Source: Monoplex corrugatus
Taxonomy: Eukaryota; Mollusca; Gastropoda; Littorinimorpha; Ranellidae
Assembly: GCA_030674185.1 (NCBI GenBank)
Contig: JAPXFY010000026.1
Span: forward strand, 57,252,109 to 57,316,108
Length of the DNA: 64,000 bases
Reading direction: 5' to 3'
Every line of letters starts with the position of its first letter. Positions within the stretch are counted from its first letter, which is position 1. The position numbers and the translations under genes are program-made. The notes beneath the pieces were generated by a model. The model was not told where the DNA came from and searched no databases. It saw only the letters and a program-made list of their open reading frames with translations. This document shows, in pieces, positions 49,021-60,440 of the stretch.

Positions 49021-49142
49021 TTTTGGAGTCGCTGCTGGAGTTGAGAGGCATAGACCAAGGGGAAGAACTGGCAAAGAGTGAGTACTCTCCCCCTGGCTGT
49101 CCTACAGGCATGGTGACACGTGGCACTGTTGGCTCCACCTCC
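49021..49142 (-). CDS. Unidentified gene, internal exon
   Basis: The acceptor is gtatatcag and the donor gtcagt; the exon is 122 nt (1 + 40 codons + 1). It encodes EVEPTVPRVTMPVGQPGGEY then SLFASSSPWSMPLNSSSDSK. The final A joins GC of the next exon to make Ser, so it links in phase to the exon at 44449. The EYSLF...PW patch is the most distinctive motif of the gene. I considered MASK/ANKHD1-like proteins but cannot support the name. Confidence 0.62.
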
Positions 49143-49149
49143 CTGATAT

Positions 49150-49660
49150 ACACACATCAGTTTTGTATTGTTTACTACTTTTAAATCTTTTTTTTTTTTT
49201 TATCCTTCACTATATTTAAATCAATTTTGTATTTTTTTCACTATTTTCATTTTTTGAATACATACTTTTTGTCAACATGCAACTTCAGAACTATTAGTTC
49301 TCAATGGCAAACAAAATGTTCTCTCAAACAGCGTCAACACAAACAATACAAAGACAATATTCTCACTTCAGTAAGTATACTGTCAGAGAGGCAACATTTT
49401 CAACTGCTATTGAGACTCTTGTCAACCCACATACAGGAAACCTGCAATGTCTCTACTGCGCCACATCTGAGCAACCAACATCAGGCATCAGACATAACTT
49501 TATTTATTATTTGTTTATGCAAATATTTCTGACAATTTTACACCGCAACCCCAGAGGATGCCAAGTACAGACAGCATTATTAATACAACTTACAGAATCC
49601 ATTCAATTTGACCAAACGACCTGGCAAACCCAAGGAGTTTATGCACAGGCTGACATCATT
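49150..49660. other. Intron sequence between exon 49021-49142 and the 58-bp array
   Basis: AT-rich with T-runs (49188-49201). No element recognised. Confidence 0.45.
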
Positions 49661-49664
49661 TGCC

Positions 49665-50278
49665 ATAGATGACACAACACCTGGTCAGCCCATAGGGTTT
49701 ATGTGCAGGCTGTCATCATTTGCTATAGATGACAACACCTGGTCAGCCCATAGGGTTTATGTGCAGGCTGTCATCATTTGCTATAGATGACAACACCTGG
49801 TCAGCCCATAGGGTTTATGTGCAGGCTGACATCATTTGCTATAGATGACAACACCTGGTCACCCATAGGGTTTATGTACAGGCTGACATCATTTGCCATA
49901 GATAACACAACACCTGATCAGCCCATAGGGTTTATGTGCAGGCTGACATCATTTGCCATAGATAACACACCTGGTCAGCCCATAGGGTTTATGTGCAGGC
50001 TGACATCATTTGCTATAGATGACAACACCTGGTCAGCCCATAGGGTTTATGTGCAGGCTGACATCATTTGCCATAGATAACACACCCTGGTCAGCCCATA
50101 GGGTTTATGTACAGGCTGACATCATTTGCCATAGATGACAACACCTGGTCAGCCCATAGGGTTTATGTGCAGGCTGACATCATTTGCTATAGATGACAAC
50201 ACCTGGTCAGCCCATAGGGTTTATGTGCAGGCTGACATCATTTGCTATAGATGACAACACCTGTCAGCCCATAGGGTT
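49665..50278 (+). repeat. 58-bp minisatellite, about 10.5 copies
   Basis: The period is 58 bp (gacaacacct at 49731 and 49789). The unit has gacaacacctggtcagccca, tagggtttatgtgcaggctg and acatcatttgctatagat. Variants are gtgcagg/gtacagg and gctatag/gccatag. Confidence 0.97.
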
Positions 50279-51110
50279 TACACTCTCTGATGGTGACTTT
50301 ACAATCTGCTCTGATGGTGACTTTACAACCTGCTCTGATGGCTACTTTACACTCTCTGATGGTGACTTTACACCTCACACTGATGGTGACTTTACACCTG
50401 TTCTGATGGCTACTTTACACTCTCTGATGGTGACTTTACACCTGCTCTGATGGTGACTTTACACCTCACACTGATGGTGACTTTACAACCTGCTCTGATG
50501 GCTACTTTACACTCTCTGATGGTGACTTTACACCTGCTCTGATGGTGACTTTACACCTGCTCTGATGGCTACTTTACACTCTCTGATGGTGACTTACACC
50601 TCACACTGATGGTGACTTACACCTGCTCTGATGGTGACTTTACACCTGCTCTGATGGCTACTTTACACTCTCTGATGGTGACTTTACACCTCACACTGAT
50701 GGTGACTTTACACCTGCTCTGATGGCTACTTTACACTCTCTGATGGTGACTTTACACTCACACTGATGGTGACTTTACACCTGCTCTGAGGGCTACTTTA
50801 CACTCTCTGATGGTGACTTTACACCTCACACTGATGGTGACTTTACACCTGCTCTGATGGCTACTTTACACTCTCTGATGGTGACTTTACACCTCACACT
50901 GATGGTGACTTTACACCTGCTCTGATGGCTACTTTACACTCTCTGATGGTGACTTTACACCTCACACTGATGGTGACTTTACACCTGCTCTGATGGCTAC
51001 TTTACACTCTCTGATGGTGACTTTACACCTGCTCTGATGGTGACTTTACATCTGCTCTGATGGCTACTTTACACTCTCTGATGGTGACTTTACACCTCAC
51101 ACTGATGGTG
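50279..51110 (+). repeat. ctgatggtgactttacac array with ~68-bp higher-order unit
   Basis: Basic 21-24 bp units (ctctgatggtgactttacac; cacactgatggtgactttac; ctctgatggctactttacac) are arranged in a repeating order of three over most of 50640-51110. Confidence 0.95.
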
Positions 51111-51489
51111 ACAAGTATTCCCTGCTGTACGAGTCATTGGCTGCTCTCATGGTTACTTTAGTTTCAGTCTACTTCGTTGCCTATGTGCCTGGAATAAATG
51201 CACATGAAGGTTTGTGGAGTACGTGTTTCATGGGGATGCAGTGAGATGCAGTCTTTCACAAAGGCAGGGGGTGGGAAGGGGGAAATGCATTTTTTTTTTC
51301 AATTTTTTTTTCTAAAGATCATCGCACTCAGGGAGGTTACCTTTGTGCTCACCTGGTTTTTTTTCCTTGTCCTATTTTCTATGCTACCTTAATGGCCACA
51401 GAACCTGGCACAGTTTTTTTTTTGTTTTTTTTTTCACAATGCAATAAAGATGATGTCGATGAGGATGATAATCATGATGCTATGGAGTT

Positions 51490-51822
51490 CCATCTAGGAT
51501 TGAGACTGCGCGCGACAGAGCTGTATTCTACGCTCACTATCATAACATATCCTGGCGTCAACCAGGCCCAAGAGATACAGACACCCGTGCTGGTAAGAAA
51601 ATTTGAGCAACACCCTCAATGACGCATCCGTGAAGTGGATGAGGCTCGACTGCATAGTCCTCAGTCTTCCCAATAAGCCCATAGCAAGCCCAACTCTGGG
51701 TAGAAACCGGTTAGAGCCGAAAAATCCCACAATATTTTTTAAAGGGACTGATGGGGATTCGAACCCATAACCTTCTAGTCAGTAGTCTGTTACATTAACC
51801 ACTACACCATGGTGACTGGTGG
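51490..51822 (-). mobile_element. tRNA-derived SINE
   Basis: The reverse complement has an A box (tggtgtagtggttaatg) and a B box (gggttcgaatcc) at tRNA spacing. A conserved-looking body follows (gggatttttcggctctaacc, actgaggactatgcagtcga, gcctcatccacttcacgg). The T-stem pairs but the 5' and 3' acceptor strands do not, so it is not a tRNA gene. Confidence 0.7.
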
Positions 51823-51919
51823 GAAGGGGGAAATGCTAACTCAGCTTGGAGGGGAATGGGGGGGTGTGCAAGAAGCAGGAGAGAAAGGGATAGGGACTCA
51901 TTCAGCCTGGCTTTGTGGC

Positions 51920-52592
51920 TTAACTCTTTCACCGCCAAGTTTCCTCAGAAACGGCACTCCTCAGTGCCAAGTATATTTTGGGCAGCCAATTTTGCAGCGC
52001 AGTATGCATTTTTAAAAGCTTATATCTTAAAGATTATTAAATATTTTCACTTACTTTTTTTGGCTGTGTAAAGGGCAGATGTTGTATGTATATATGAATG
52101 CTTGCTTATGTTTATGTGCTTGATTGATTGTTCCACAGATAATCTTATAATAAAGAAAAACATTTTTTTTCATACAGTTTATTAGCTGTACTGCTGACCA
52201 TATTTCGTGAGTTGTGCACCAGATATCATTATAATAAATGAGGAAAAGCAATGGAAAATCTACACACAAAGTCAGCAGTCTGCTTATTCTACTCGGAGTG
52301 GTGGACAATGCGTGTCGATTTCCAGCCATTTTGGAGAAAACGCTTCAGAGAAAACGTGATGTAAATTCCAACAGGTAACAAAGCCACACTTCGGCCTTAC
52401 TGCTAAAAAAGTAGGTCGCTGGGTAAAGTTTAAAAATAGCACAGTCGCCTGCATTCACCAGTGGAGCTGACAGAAGCTTTGTATCCACGTGAAAAGTTAT
52501 CGTTTAGCATGACCCCTCCAAGTCACACAAATGCAACCATAGCGGTCGTACAAGAAGTCGCTTGATTGTGACCATGGCGGGAAAAGAGTTAA
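51920..52592. mobile_element. TTAA-flanked MITE (second, larger family)
   Basis: The left end is TTAA + CTCTTTCACCGCCA and the right end the inverted CTCTTTTCCCGCCA + TTAA. Total 673 bp including the TTAA duplications, with no coding frame. The TTAA target and inverted ends suggest a piggyBac-type nonautonomous element. Confidence 0.72.
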
Positions 52593-53990
52593 TAAAGTTA
52601 ATGATCACTACTGCCAGTAAAGGGTTTAGAAGGTAGTGTCCGATGTAAGCTGAATCAAAACAGATATGAACCGTGCAGAAGTGACCCAACAGCAGTGCAC
52701 TCTCCTCTGTGGGGTAGCTTCATGGCAAAAGATACTTATGACTCCTGTACATTCTCAGCTACAGGGCTGTGATGGACAGAATGTGGGTTTCAGGTCTGTT
52801 GAAAAAAAACAGAGTGAGTGGCATGGATCAGGTAAAAATGGAATGACTGGTGTATTTGCAGAAGTCACAACATCAAAGGAAAAGCAAAGAAACAAAACAA
52901 CAACAACAAAAATGTTGTCACCTGCTTTCTGGGGCCAAGACTTCTTGCTTGTCAGGTTTAGGAGTTCCCTGGAAACAAACCCACCACAACCATTTGTTTT
53001 ATAACATACAGATAAGAATTTTTAAACAACATCCGAACTCTGTTCAAGACATATAGACATGAACACTTCATGTTATCAAAATCAAAGAAAGAAATAAACA
53101 ATTCCATCTCCGTTTCACATGACAGCTTTTGCACATTCAAGATAAATTCCATATATACACTGAAGCCATAGACGCCATGTGATAAGAAGCCAAAATGATC
53201 ATGGCATAAGCCTTAAGCCTGTACATACTGCCCTATGCGTTGGTGATGTCTTGAAAAGCAAACAACAAACTGTAAAGAAAAACAAAGATCCACAACCACC
53301 TAAAACATTAAAGCACACAACACCCACAGCAATGAAAATACAGTAAGTCTCAAAACATAAATTATACACTCTGACATGGAAATGACAAAATTTCAGCAAA
53401 TCATTTCATGAATAGCTGTATAAAACTAACTTCACTTTTTTTAGTCAGATGTCCTCTGCTATGGACCCTGATTATTCACACCTGAAGTATCTAGAATTAG
53501 GCATTAGAACAGACAATATTTTCTGAGTCTACATATAAATTACTCTGGATATGTGATCTAAATTAAGAAAGTCTGTCATCAATCATTACGAAATATGCTA
53601 TGGATAATTATATCCACGATCTTGATTTTTCACTGGGTTTGGGGTCAAAATTATACTGGACATGTAGTTGAAACTTTAATACGATCTGCCATGATTTATT
53701 TATTCCATTTTGTTTCACTGAGTTTAAAGTCCTATCACACTTTGCATACATGAGGACTAACGACAAGAATTTCTTGTAAAAAACAACAACAACAACAACG
53801 TAAGATACTGTTGTTGCCTCCCCTGATGGGCTGAGCCTCACTGGAAATGAGATGAGGAGACAGTCAGATCTTTCCATTAAAAGAATAATACAGAAATATG
53901 CAATGCATAATGATATCTAAAATCTCAATTTTTTACTGGTTCTGGGTCTAGACTACACAGGATACATTTTAACAAAATATGTGTGTGTGA
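52593..53990. other. Intron sequence, nothing recognised
   Basis: AT-rich sequence. 53145-53205 (ccatagacgccatgtgataa ... ccaaaatgatcatgg) resembles 17972-18030, so an unknown interspersed repeat is likely. No exon found, although a missing exon of the Pro-rich gene is expected somewhere in 49.2-54 kb. Confidence 0.45.
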
Positions 53991-53995
53991 CTGAC

Positions 53996-54055
53996 CTCAG
54001 CATGACCCTGGAAACTGGTGCTGATTCGCGTATCTGGAGGAGATGACTTTGGCGG
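53996..54055 (-). CDS. Unidentified gene, small internal exon (candidate)
   Basis: The acceptor is tttgtgttacag and the donor gtcagt; the exon is 60 nt. Frame 0 reads PPKSSPPDTRISTSFQGHAE, similar in composition to the 5' exons and phase-compatible with the exon ending at 61999. A second open frame begins RQSHLLQIRESAPVSRVML. Frame 0 does not join the exon at 49142, which needs a phase-2 donor, so at least one exon between them has not been found or the other frame is used. Confidence 0.5.
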
Positions 54056-54059
54056 CTGT

Positions 54060-55015
54060 AACACAAACACACACATTACACACACATTGAAACACACACA
54101 CACATCAATACACACAGACTGAAATACACACACACACACACATCAATACACACAGACTGAAATACACACACTTCAATACACACACACACACACATCAATA
54201 CATACAGACTGAAATACACATACACATCAATACATACAGACTGAAATACACACACATCAATACACACAGACTGAAACACACACACACACTTCAATACACA
54301 CACACACACACACATCAATACACACATGGGAATACACACACACACATCAATACACACAGACCGAAACACACACACACATCAATACACACAGACTGAAATA
54401 TACACACACATCAATACACACAGACTGAAACAAACACACACATCAATACACACTGACCGAAATACACACACACACACCAATACACACAGACTGAAATACA
54501 TACACACTTCAATACACACAGACTGAAACACACACACACTTCAATATGCACAGACTGAAATACACATAGACTGAAATACACACACTTCAATACACACAGA
54601 CTGAAACACACACACATCAATACACACAGACTGAAATACACACACACACACTTTCATACACACAGACTGAAATGCAAACACACTCCAAGATACACACACA
54701 GAAATACACAGACTGAAATACACACACGCACACTTTCATACACACAGACTGAAATGCAAACACACTCCAAGATACACATACAGAAATACACACACACAGA
54801 AATACACACACACTGAAATACACACACACTGAAATACACACAGACTGAAATACACACACTGAAATAAATGCACACTGAAATACACACACTGAAATACACA
54901 CAGACTGAAATGCACACAGACTGAAATACACACACACTGAAATACACACACTGAAATACACACACTGAAATACACACACACTGAAATACACACACACTGA
55001 AATACACACACACTT
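54060..55015. repeat. CA-rich ~30-bp array (cacatcaatacacacagactgaaata)
   Basis: Units of 28-45 bp built from acacatcaatacacacagac and tgaaatacacacac. From 54840 they shorten to about 20 bp (acacactgaaatac). Confidence 0.95.
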
Positions 55016-55330
55016 CACCACATACAGATTGTTTACCCTTAACAGATTCTGGAGTACTGGCCAAAGCCAAAAATGGTACAATGATGGTAAAAATAGTGAC
55101 AGTCTGAGTAGCTGGCGCTTCTCTGAGAGCATACAGTCCAAATAATGAAGATTCATACAAACCAGCATACACTGCTGTTAAAAGATAATTTATGTTGACG
55201 ATGGTAAAGGAATCAGTTCATTACTACATAACAATAACAACAACAAAATGTCAGCAAATAACCAGCTCAGCCTCTCCACATAAAATGTCTTTGCCATTAC
55301 AATGAAATGAGGGTCATCATCATATCATCA

Positions 55331-55930
55331 TCAGGTGCCTTGCCACATGGCATTGGTGATCATGGCCTTCCATCTGTCTCTATCTCTTGTTGCCTCAGGC
55401 ATCTCTTCCACCCTCTTTGTCTTCAGCCAGTCTGCAAGTCTGTCTAATATCTTCTCCCTGGATCTACCTGGTGCTCTCTTTCCCCCCAGCTTTCCCATTG
55501 TGACCAGGTGCTCCAATTCCCCTTTCCTCATAAAATGGCCAATAAATGTTGCCTGTCTTTTCCTAATCTTCCTTATGAATGATCTTCTTGTATCTGCCTC
55601 CATCAAGACTGTCTCGTTTGTTTTCTTTGCTGTCCATAGAATTCTCAAAATTCTTCTTAGAAACCACATCTCGGCTGCCTCAATCTTGTTCTGGCTTTGC
55701 TTGTTGACTGTCCATGCCTCACAACAGTATAACAGTATTGGTTCTATATAACATTCAACAACTCTCTTCCTGATGTTAATTGATAGGCATTTGTTGGTAA
55801 GAAAACTTTTCATCTTCTTGAATGCTGTTTTGGCTTGGCCGATTCTGCTGGCTATTTCTGAAGTGCATCTGCCGTCTGGTGAAATGATCGTTCCCAGGTA
55901 TTTGAACTTATCAACCTGAAATGAGGGTAC
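55331..55930 (-). mobile_element. RTE-like retrotransposon C-terminal region (family A), best copy
   Basis: A 160-codon intact frame: MKSFLTNKCLSINIRKRVVE, CYIEPILLYCCEAWTVNKQS, EAAEMWFLRRILRILWTAKK, RKRQATFIGHFMRKGELEHL, GKLGGKRAPGRSREKILDRL, ending AMWQGT. Upstream (55815-55925) the KYLGTIISPDGRCTSE-like block can be read. It ends in (ATG)n-type sequence at 55320-55335. Confidence 0.88.
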
Positions 55931-56048
55931 AAAAAAAAAAGTCCTCTATGGACTTCTACACAACATATTCTAAGGGGTCTTCCCTCTCTGCTGGTTTCTT
56001 TGTCATAAACCTAGTGACAGACATGTGTTTTTAGTGTTGTCTCTGACT

Positions 56049-56310
56049 TCAACCTGCAGCACTTTTGTGGTTCTCACTTTCCATGTGTTTCTTGTAGTCA
56101 TTTTTATCACCATGACTGCACGAAAAGTCCTTGTAGCACACTTTGCAGTGAATGTAATTCATGCCTTTTGATGATGGTTCAAGACAAGACCATAGCTCTG
56201 CACACTCACTTCGATATTTCTGTTGTGAAACTTCTTGTTGCTTTTCTTCTTCAAACACACCACCACACTGTCGTTGGTTTCATGGTCGTTGCTTGCAAAC
56301 TTTCGCTTCA
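56049..56310 (-). pseudogene. BED/C2H2-like zinc-finger fragment
   Basis: The minus strand reads SSKGMNYIHCKVCYKDFSCS then HGDKNDYKKHMESENHKSA. This is a C-x2-C...H-x(4-5)-H finger with the FSxSHGxxND spacing typical of BED-type fingers in hAT transposases and their host derivatives. An upstream ATG at about 56313 gives MKRKFASNDHETND...KKK, but a one-base frameshift near 56220-56230 separates it from the finger. After the finger there is a donor-like gttgaa and no transposase domain. It is probably a relic of a hAT-type element or an isolated exon. Confidence 0.45.
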
Positions 56311-56319
56311 TTTTGTTGA

Positions 56320-57070
56320 ATTATGGACCCACAGGCCTTGCTCAAGACAGAAAATGAAAGTGCAGTGAAAAATATACACTCTATGCAGATAGGCCTTAAG
56401 CCAACCGGTTATTTCAAAACGGAAGTGAATGATGATGCACAGCAGCGATGTGCATTTCACTGGTGCCTTTAACTCTTCTGCAACAACCCCAGGCTCGAGC
56501 GTTTTCTCCCTATGCACACCCTACTGAAAGGCCTATTATTCCCTGGGAACCACCATTTTAGGGGCGATTGAATTAATTTTCATGGAAACCCAGAATGCTT
56601 CTCACACATGTATTTTATACCACAAGAAACAGCAATTCTTCATCTTTCTGATGGTATGCATCCTTTTGTTGTAAAACGAATTTTGGGATGTATTATTTGG
56701 GCCACAATTGCATAACCAAACGGAAAGGAAAAGTGGACACTGATTTGATACACCAAACCAAAACAAAGTACATAAAGAGCAAACAAACAATACTTAGAAA
56801 ACAAAGAATAAAAGGGTAAGTTAGAGCATGCATTTAGTGTGTTAGTTGTTCAGCTAAACACAACAAATCAACAAATATAGATCAATAAACAAGATTATCT
56901 GAGACAGTTTCATCTTCCACTCAGCATAAGAAGAGCAAATCCCAAAGTTCATGTTGTATGTTTGTTTTATTCACTAAGCAACCATTTGTGGTGCGCACAG
57001 TGAAACAACATCAATAAACAGGATTTAGAGGAAAGAGACAAACAAGCTCAACATAAACAAACAAACACCT
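56320..57070. other. Intron/intergenic sequence, nothing recognised
   Basis: AT-rich sequence between the zinc-finger fragment and the acidic exon. No repeat or element was recognised. Confidence 0.45.
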
Positions 57071-57073
57071 AAC

Positions 57074-57295
57074 CGCGTCGTCTGCTTCACCGTCAGATCG
57101 GACCTCGATGTTTAGGTCCTGATCTTCCGTCTCCTCTGCAGGTTCGGGGATGTTTGTGACGAAATCCTCATCTTCTTCACTTTCTTCGGAACTGTGGTAA
57201 TAGTCCACTTCTTCTTCTTCTTCGGATCCAGTTTGAGTTGCGAGTTCGACAGTCTCAATCAAGCTTAGCCGTGGTTGAAAACGTTTCGACGCCAT
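57074..57295 (-). CDS. Candidate first exon of an acidic protein
   Basis: The ATG at 57295 opens MASKRFQPRLSLIETVELAT, followed by a strongly acidic run (QTGSEEEEEVDYY, HSSEESEEDEDF, EPAEETEDQDL) ending GEADDA. That is 74 codons in phase 0, followed by a plausible donor gttagg. The upstream 300 bp are CpG-rich, unlike the neighbourhood. It lies inside an intron of the Pro-rich gene on the same strand, so it is either a nested gene, an alternative start, or the N-terminus of a domesticated transposase (acidic N-termini are common in piggyBac-derived proteins). No downstream exon was identified. Confidence 0.45.
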
Positions 57296-57620
57296 GAAAG
57301 TGCGCGGTCGAAGGTCGAAGGTTGATAGAGTCAAACGCAAAGAGACTGAGGGTTGGTCCGAAAAATTTGCTCTAAACCAATGGAAACGCGTTTTATTGAG
57401 TCAGACACTGGCTCGAGTGACGTAGGAGATATTTGTGAATTGAAATCAAGTGTGCATGGGAACATTGACAATGGAATAAGCCCATAGGAATTTTCCACAA
57501 GGCCACCGCGAGCATACTCGCAGAGCGTAAAACAAAGCGGACAGTGCACTGCGAGCCGTCACGCGGGCTGGCTTCAGCGGTGCTTCTACACACCGCGTGA
57601 GGAATCGCAGTGCGTAGCGT
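57296..57620 (-). promoter_or_regulatory. CpG-rich region upstream of the acidic-protein exon
   Basis: The stretch has many CpG dinucleotides (for example gaccgcgcac next to the ATG, and gccaccgcgagc and cacgcgggctgg further upstream on the plus strand) in an otherwise AT/CA-rich neighbourhood. It is consistent with a CpG-rich promoter that has resisted decay. No TATA motif stands out. Confidence 0.35.
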
Positions 57621-57774
57621 AAATGTTAAAATGCAGGATTGGACAGCCACCATGTATCTGTGTGGTACCACTACCAATTTCATACATTCACTTTTTACAA
57701 AATCATAATCGGATGATAAAAATTGTGGTATCGTAATTTAGGATGAAAGTCTTAGTACAATACTCCAAAATCTT

Positions 57775-57903
57775 AAGGGTAGTACACATAACACTTCATT
57801 GTACGCAAAATGAAACATACACACTTTATTACACACACACTTCATTGTACACAGAACAAAATATACACACACAAAATATACACACACTTCATAAACGAAA
57901 TAT
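57775..57903. repeat. 48-bp-type CA-rich array, left part
   Basis: cacttcattgtacac... and aaaatatacacacac words of the same kind as at 60441-61160. It is separated from them by the RTE insertion and ends with the duplicated AACGAAATAT. Confidence 0.75.
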
Positions 57904-58623
57904 CATCATATCTATCTCCATAGCCGTGGACGACGGTGGAAGCTCCACTCTTTGTCACAAAGGATTGCCAGGTAACATGGTCTCTGCTCCTGTGTATAAT
58001 GTCGCTCCTGTGTATGATGTCATTAAGCCCCAGTTTGCAGGCGTCAGCGATGTTGTTCATGAAGGATTTTGTCGGCCTTCCTTGTTTTCTCTTTGCTTCG
58101 ACTCTCGCCTGCAGGACTAATGTCATCAAACAGATCTTGTGTTTCTGTTCATGTGCCCATTGTGCCTCAATTTTCTTTTGTTAATCTCTGGGAGCATTTT
58201 ATGTTGGACGCTTTCATTGGTTCTTTTGTTCGTCCATTATACTTTAAGAAGATACCTGTAGTCTAACCACATTTCTGATGCGTTAAATTTATTTTTGTCA
58301 TCTTTCTTCAAAGTCCAGGCTTCACGTCTATACACGACAACAGGCCAAATTAAACAGTGTAGAATTCTTATTTTCAGTTTTGTTGGTGTGCCTCTGTCTT
58401 TCCATATGTTGTTCAACTGGACCATTTTTTGCTTGGCCATGCCTATTCTTGATCTGATGTCCTTGCTGCAAGATCCTGTGTTGGTTTTGACAGAGCCCAA
58501 GTACTTGAAGTTGTCCACGTTTTCCAATCTGTCTTATCTATTCGTATGCTCTGCTGTGGCTGGTTAGTTGATCCTTCTATGTGCATAACTTTGGTCTTTT
58601 TGGCCTTCAGTTTCAGTCCTCAG

Positions 58624-59654
58624 TTCATATTGCTTATAGCCCAGCCAACTACGAGAGCCATATCAGGCTAACACCATGTCAAAAACAATAACCAGTTAAG
58701 ATAAAAGACAACACCATGTCAAAAACAATAACCAGTTAAGATAAAAGACAACACCATGTCAAAACAATAACCAGTTAAGATAAAAGACAAATTAAAACCA
58801 TGCTCACTGTTAACCTTGCAGATATAAAATACAATTTAAAGAAAAACAGATGTAAAATTATATCAGGTGAAATCTATTGATCTCTTGTGAAAACTGGAAA
58901 ATTGCATCAGGAGGGATGTTCTCGGAAGAGGTTCTTTAAGGAGTCCGCTGTGTAACGCTTTTGTCTCACATTGTAAAGTCTCGGCAATTGAAAAGGAGGT
59001 GTCTGACGCTCAATGGCTTGTCACACAGTATACACCATGGCGCTTCTTCATTTTTTAAAAGATACGAATGAGTGTAGGATGTGTGACCCGTGTGTAATTA
59101 CATAATACTGTCTCTTTCGTACGGTTTCCTGCAGCAGATGGGAGAATTTCTTTCATGCTAGGGCAGATTTGGAAAAGTTTGTTATCTGTCTGTTATTCCA
59201 GTCCTCTTGCCACAGATTTCTCATGCAACTGTGTACTTTCAATTTTACATCTGTGTAAGGAATGAAGGATTCAGACATCTTTTCCCTTGTGGCGTTCTTG
59301 GCCAGGCAGTCAGCCTTTTCATTGCCTCCAATACCAACATGGCCAGGAAATCAGGCAAAAACAACCCTGTAACCTTCATTTGTAAGAGATGAAAACAGTT
59401 TAAAGAACTTCACAAGTTCAGGGTGATTAATGTTTCAGCCAGTAATTGCCTGCAAAGCAGAAAGGGAGTAAGAAAAAATGAGAAAAACTTTATGCTTGGA
59501 TTTGGACACCATATTTAGTGCCAAAACCAGAGCAGTCAGTTCAGCAGTATAAACGGAACTGTCAGACCGAATATGTTTTGAAAATGCTTGATTGGGAATC
59601 TCGGAGCAGAAGGCAGGGACAGAACTGCCTTGTTTCCTGCAGCATCTACTCGGT
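58624..59654 (-). mobile_element. I-type retrotransposon 3' fragment with RNase H, nested
   Basis: The minus strand reads FCSEIPNQAFSKHIRSDSSV, YTAELTALVLALNMV, then SALQAITG, a stop, NEGYRVVFA, a stop in place of Trp, and FPGHVGIGGNEKADCLAKNA. These are the ordered hallmarks of a type I RNase H (SVYTAEL, SDSLSALQ, HVGIxGNExAD). A 3' UTR with a three-fold 40-bp repeat follows (58684-58790), ending near ctataagcaatatgaactga. It interrupts the RTE frame between motif C and the KKTKVM block. Confidence 0.82.
58672..58790. repeat. 40-bp tandem repeat, three copies, in the I-type 3' UTR
   Basis: gacaacaccatgtcaaaaac + aataaccagttaagataaaa, spacing 40 bp (58707, 58747). The third copy lacks one A. 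Confidence 0.95.
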
Positions 59655-60440
59655 ATAGAATTCTCTTCATACTTATGATGTCTCCTAGCTAATAGGGCGG
59701 TGTCATCAGCACGTCTTAGGTTGGTGATAATCCTTCCTCCTATTTTCACTCCCATACCCTCTGTGTCTGCCTCTCTTATTATTTGCTCTGTGTATATGTT
59801 GAAGAGGTGGGGTGAGATAATGCAACCTTGCTGGACTCCTTTATTGATGTTGAAGAAGTCACAGTGCTCTCCGTTCCATCTAATTGTTGCCTGCTGGTCT
59901 TGGTCTACAGAAAGATGCTAAGAGTGAGATCAGGTGTCTTGGGAAGCCAATCGTTGACATCGTTGTGGACAAGTGGTTGTGTATGATGCTGTCGAATGTT
60001 TTGCTGTAATCTATAAAAGTGATGTAAGCTTCTTTTTCAGTGTTCCTGATCTTCTTTGTTAATATTTGTAGTACAAACAGCATGTCTGTTGTTCCTCTGT
60101 TTGTTCTATAACCTGCCTGGCAGTCTGAGAGCTCCTCTTCCACTCTGATTTTCATTCTGTTTAAAATAACAACGAGTAGGATTTTGCTGGTGTGGCTGAT
60201 GAGTGTGATGGTCCTATAATTGCTGCACTCATCGATGTTCCCACTTTTGTGCAGCATAACAAATTCTTGCTTCTTCCAGTCTTCTGGCCATTTGCAAGAT
60301 TCCCAAATTTTGATGCATACATGATGCAATGCTTTGATTCCTGTATAACCAGCGTTCTTTAATAACTCTCCAGAGATGTTGTCTAGTCCTGGTGATTTTC
60401 CTAATTTGAGCTGATTTACAGCAGCTCTAACTTCGCTCAG

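Larger units (their letters stand above)
57904..60440 (-). mobile_element. RTE-like retrotransposon (family B) split by an I-type insertion
   Basis: It is flanked by AACGAAATAT at 57894-57903 and 60441-60450 (10-bp duplication). On the minus strand, 60440-59655 encodes VRAAVNQLKLGKSPGLDNIS, NYRTITLISHTSKILLVVIL, QAGYRTNRGTTDMLFVLQIL, FIDYSKTFDSIIHNHL (motif A) and NLRRADDTALLA (motif C). It resumes at about 58623 with GLKLKAKKTKVMHIEG, DNFKYLGSVKTNTGS and YRREAWTLKKDD, and ends RPTKSFMNNIADACKLGLND...TKSGASTVVHGYGDRYDD. Between them lies an inserted fragment of another element. Frameshifts and stops are present. Confidence 0.82.

Noticed and set aside
51742..51822. tRNA gene on the minus strand
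   Set aside because: A and B boxes and the T-stem are present, but the acceptor stem does not pair and a long SINE body follows.
59435..59755. A single RT-RNase H fusion protein
   Set aside because: The open frame crosses a junction between two different retrotransposon families; the RTE continuation is found 1 kb further on.
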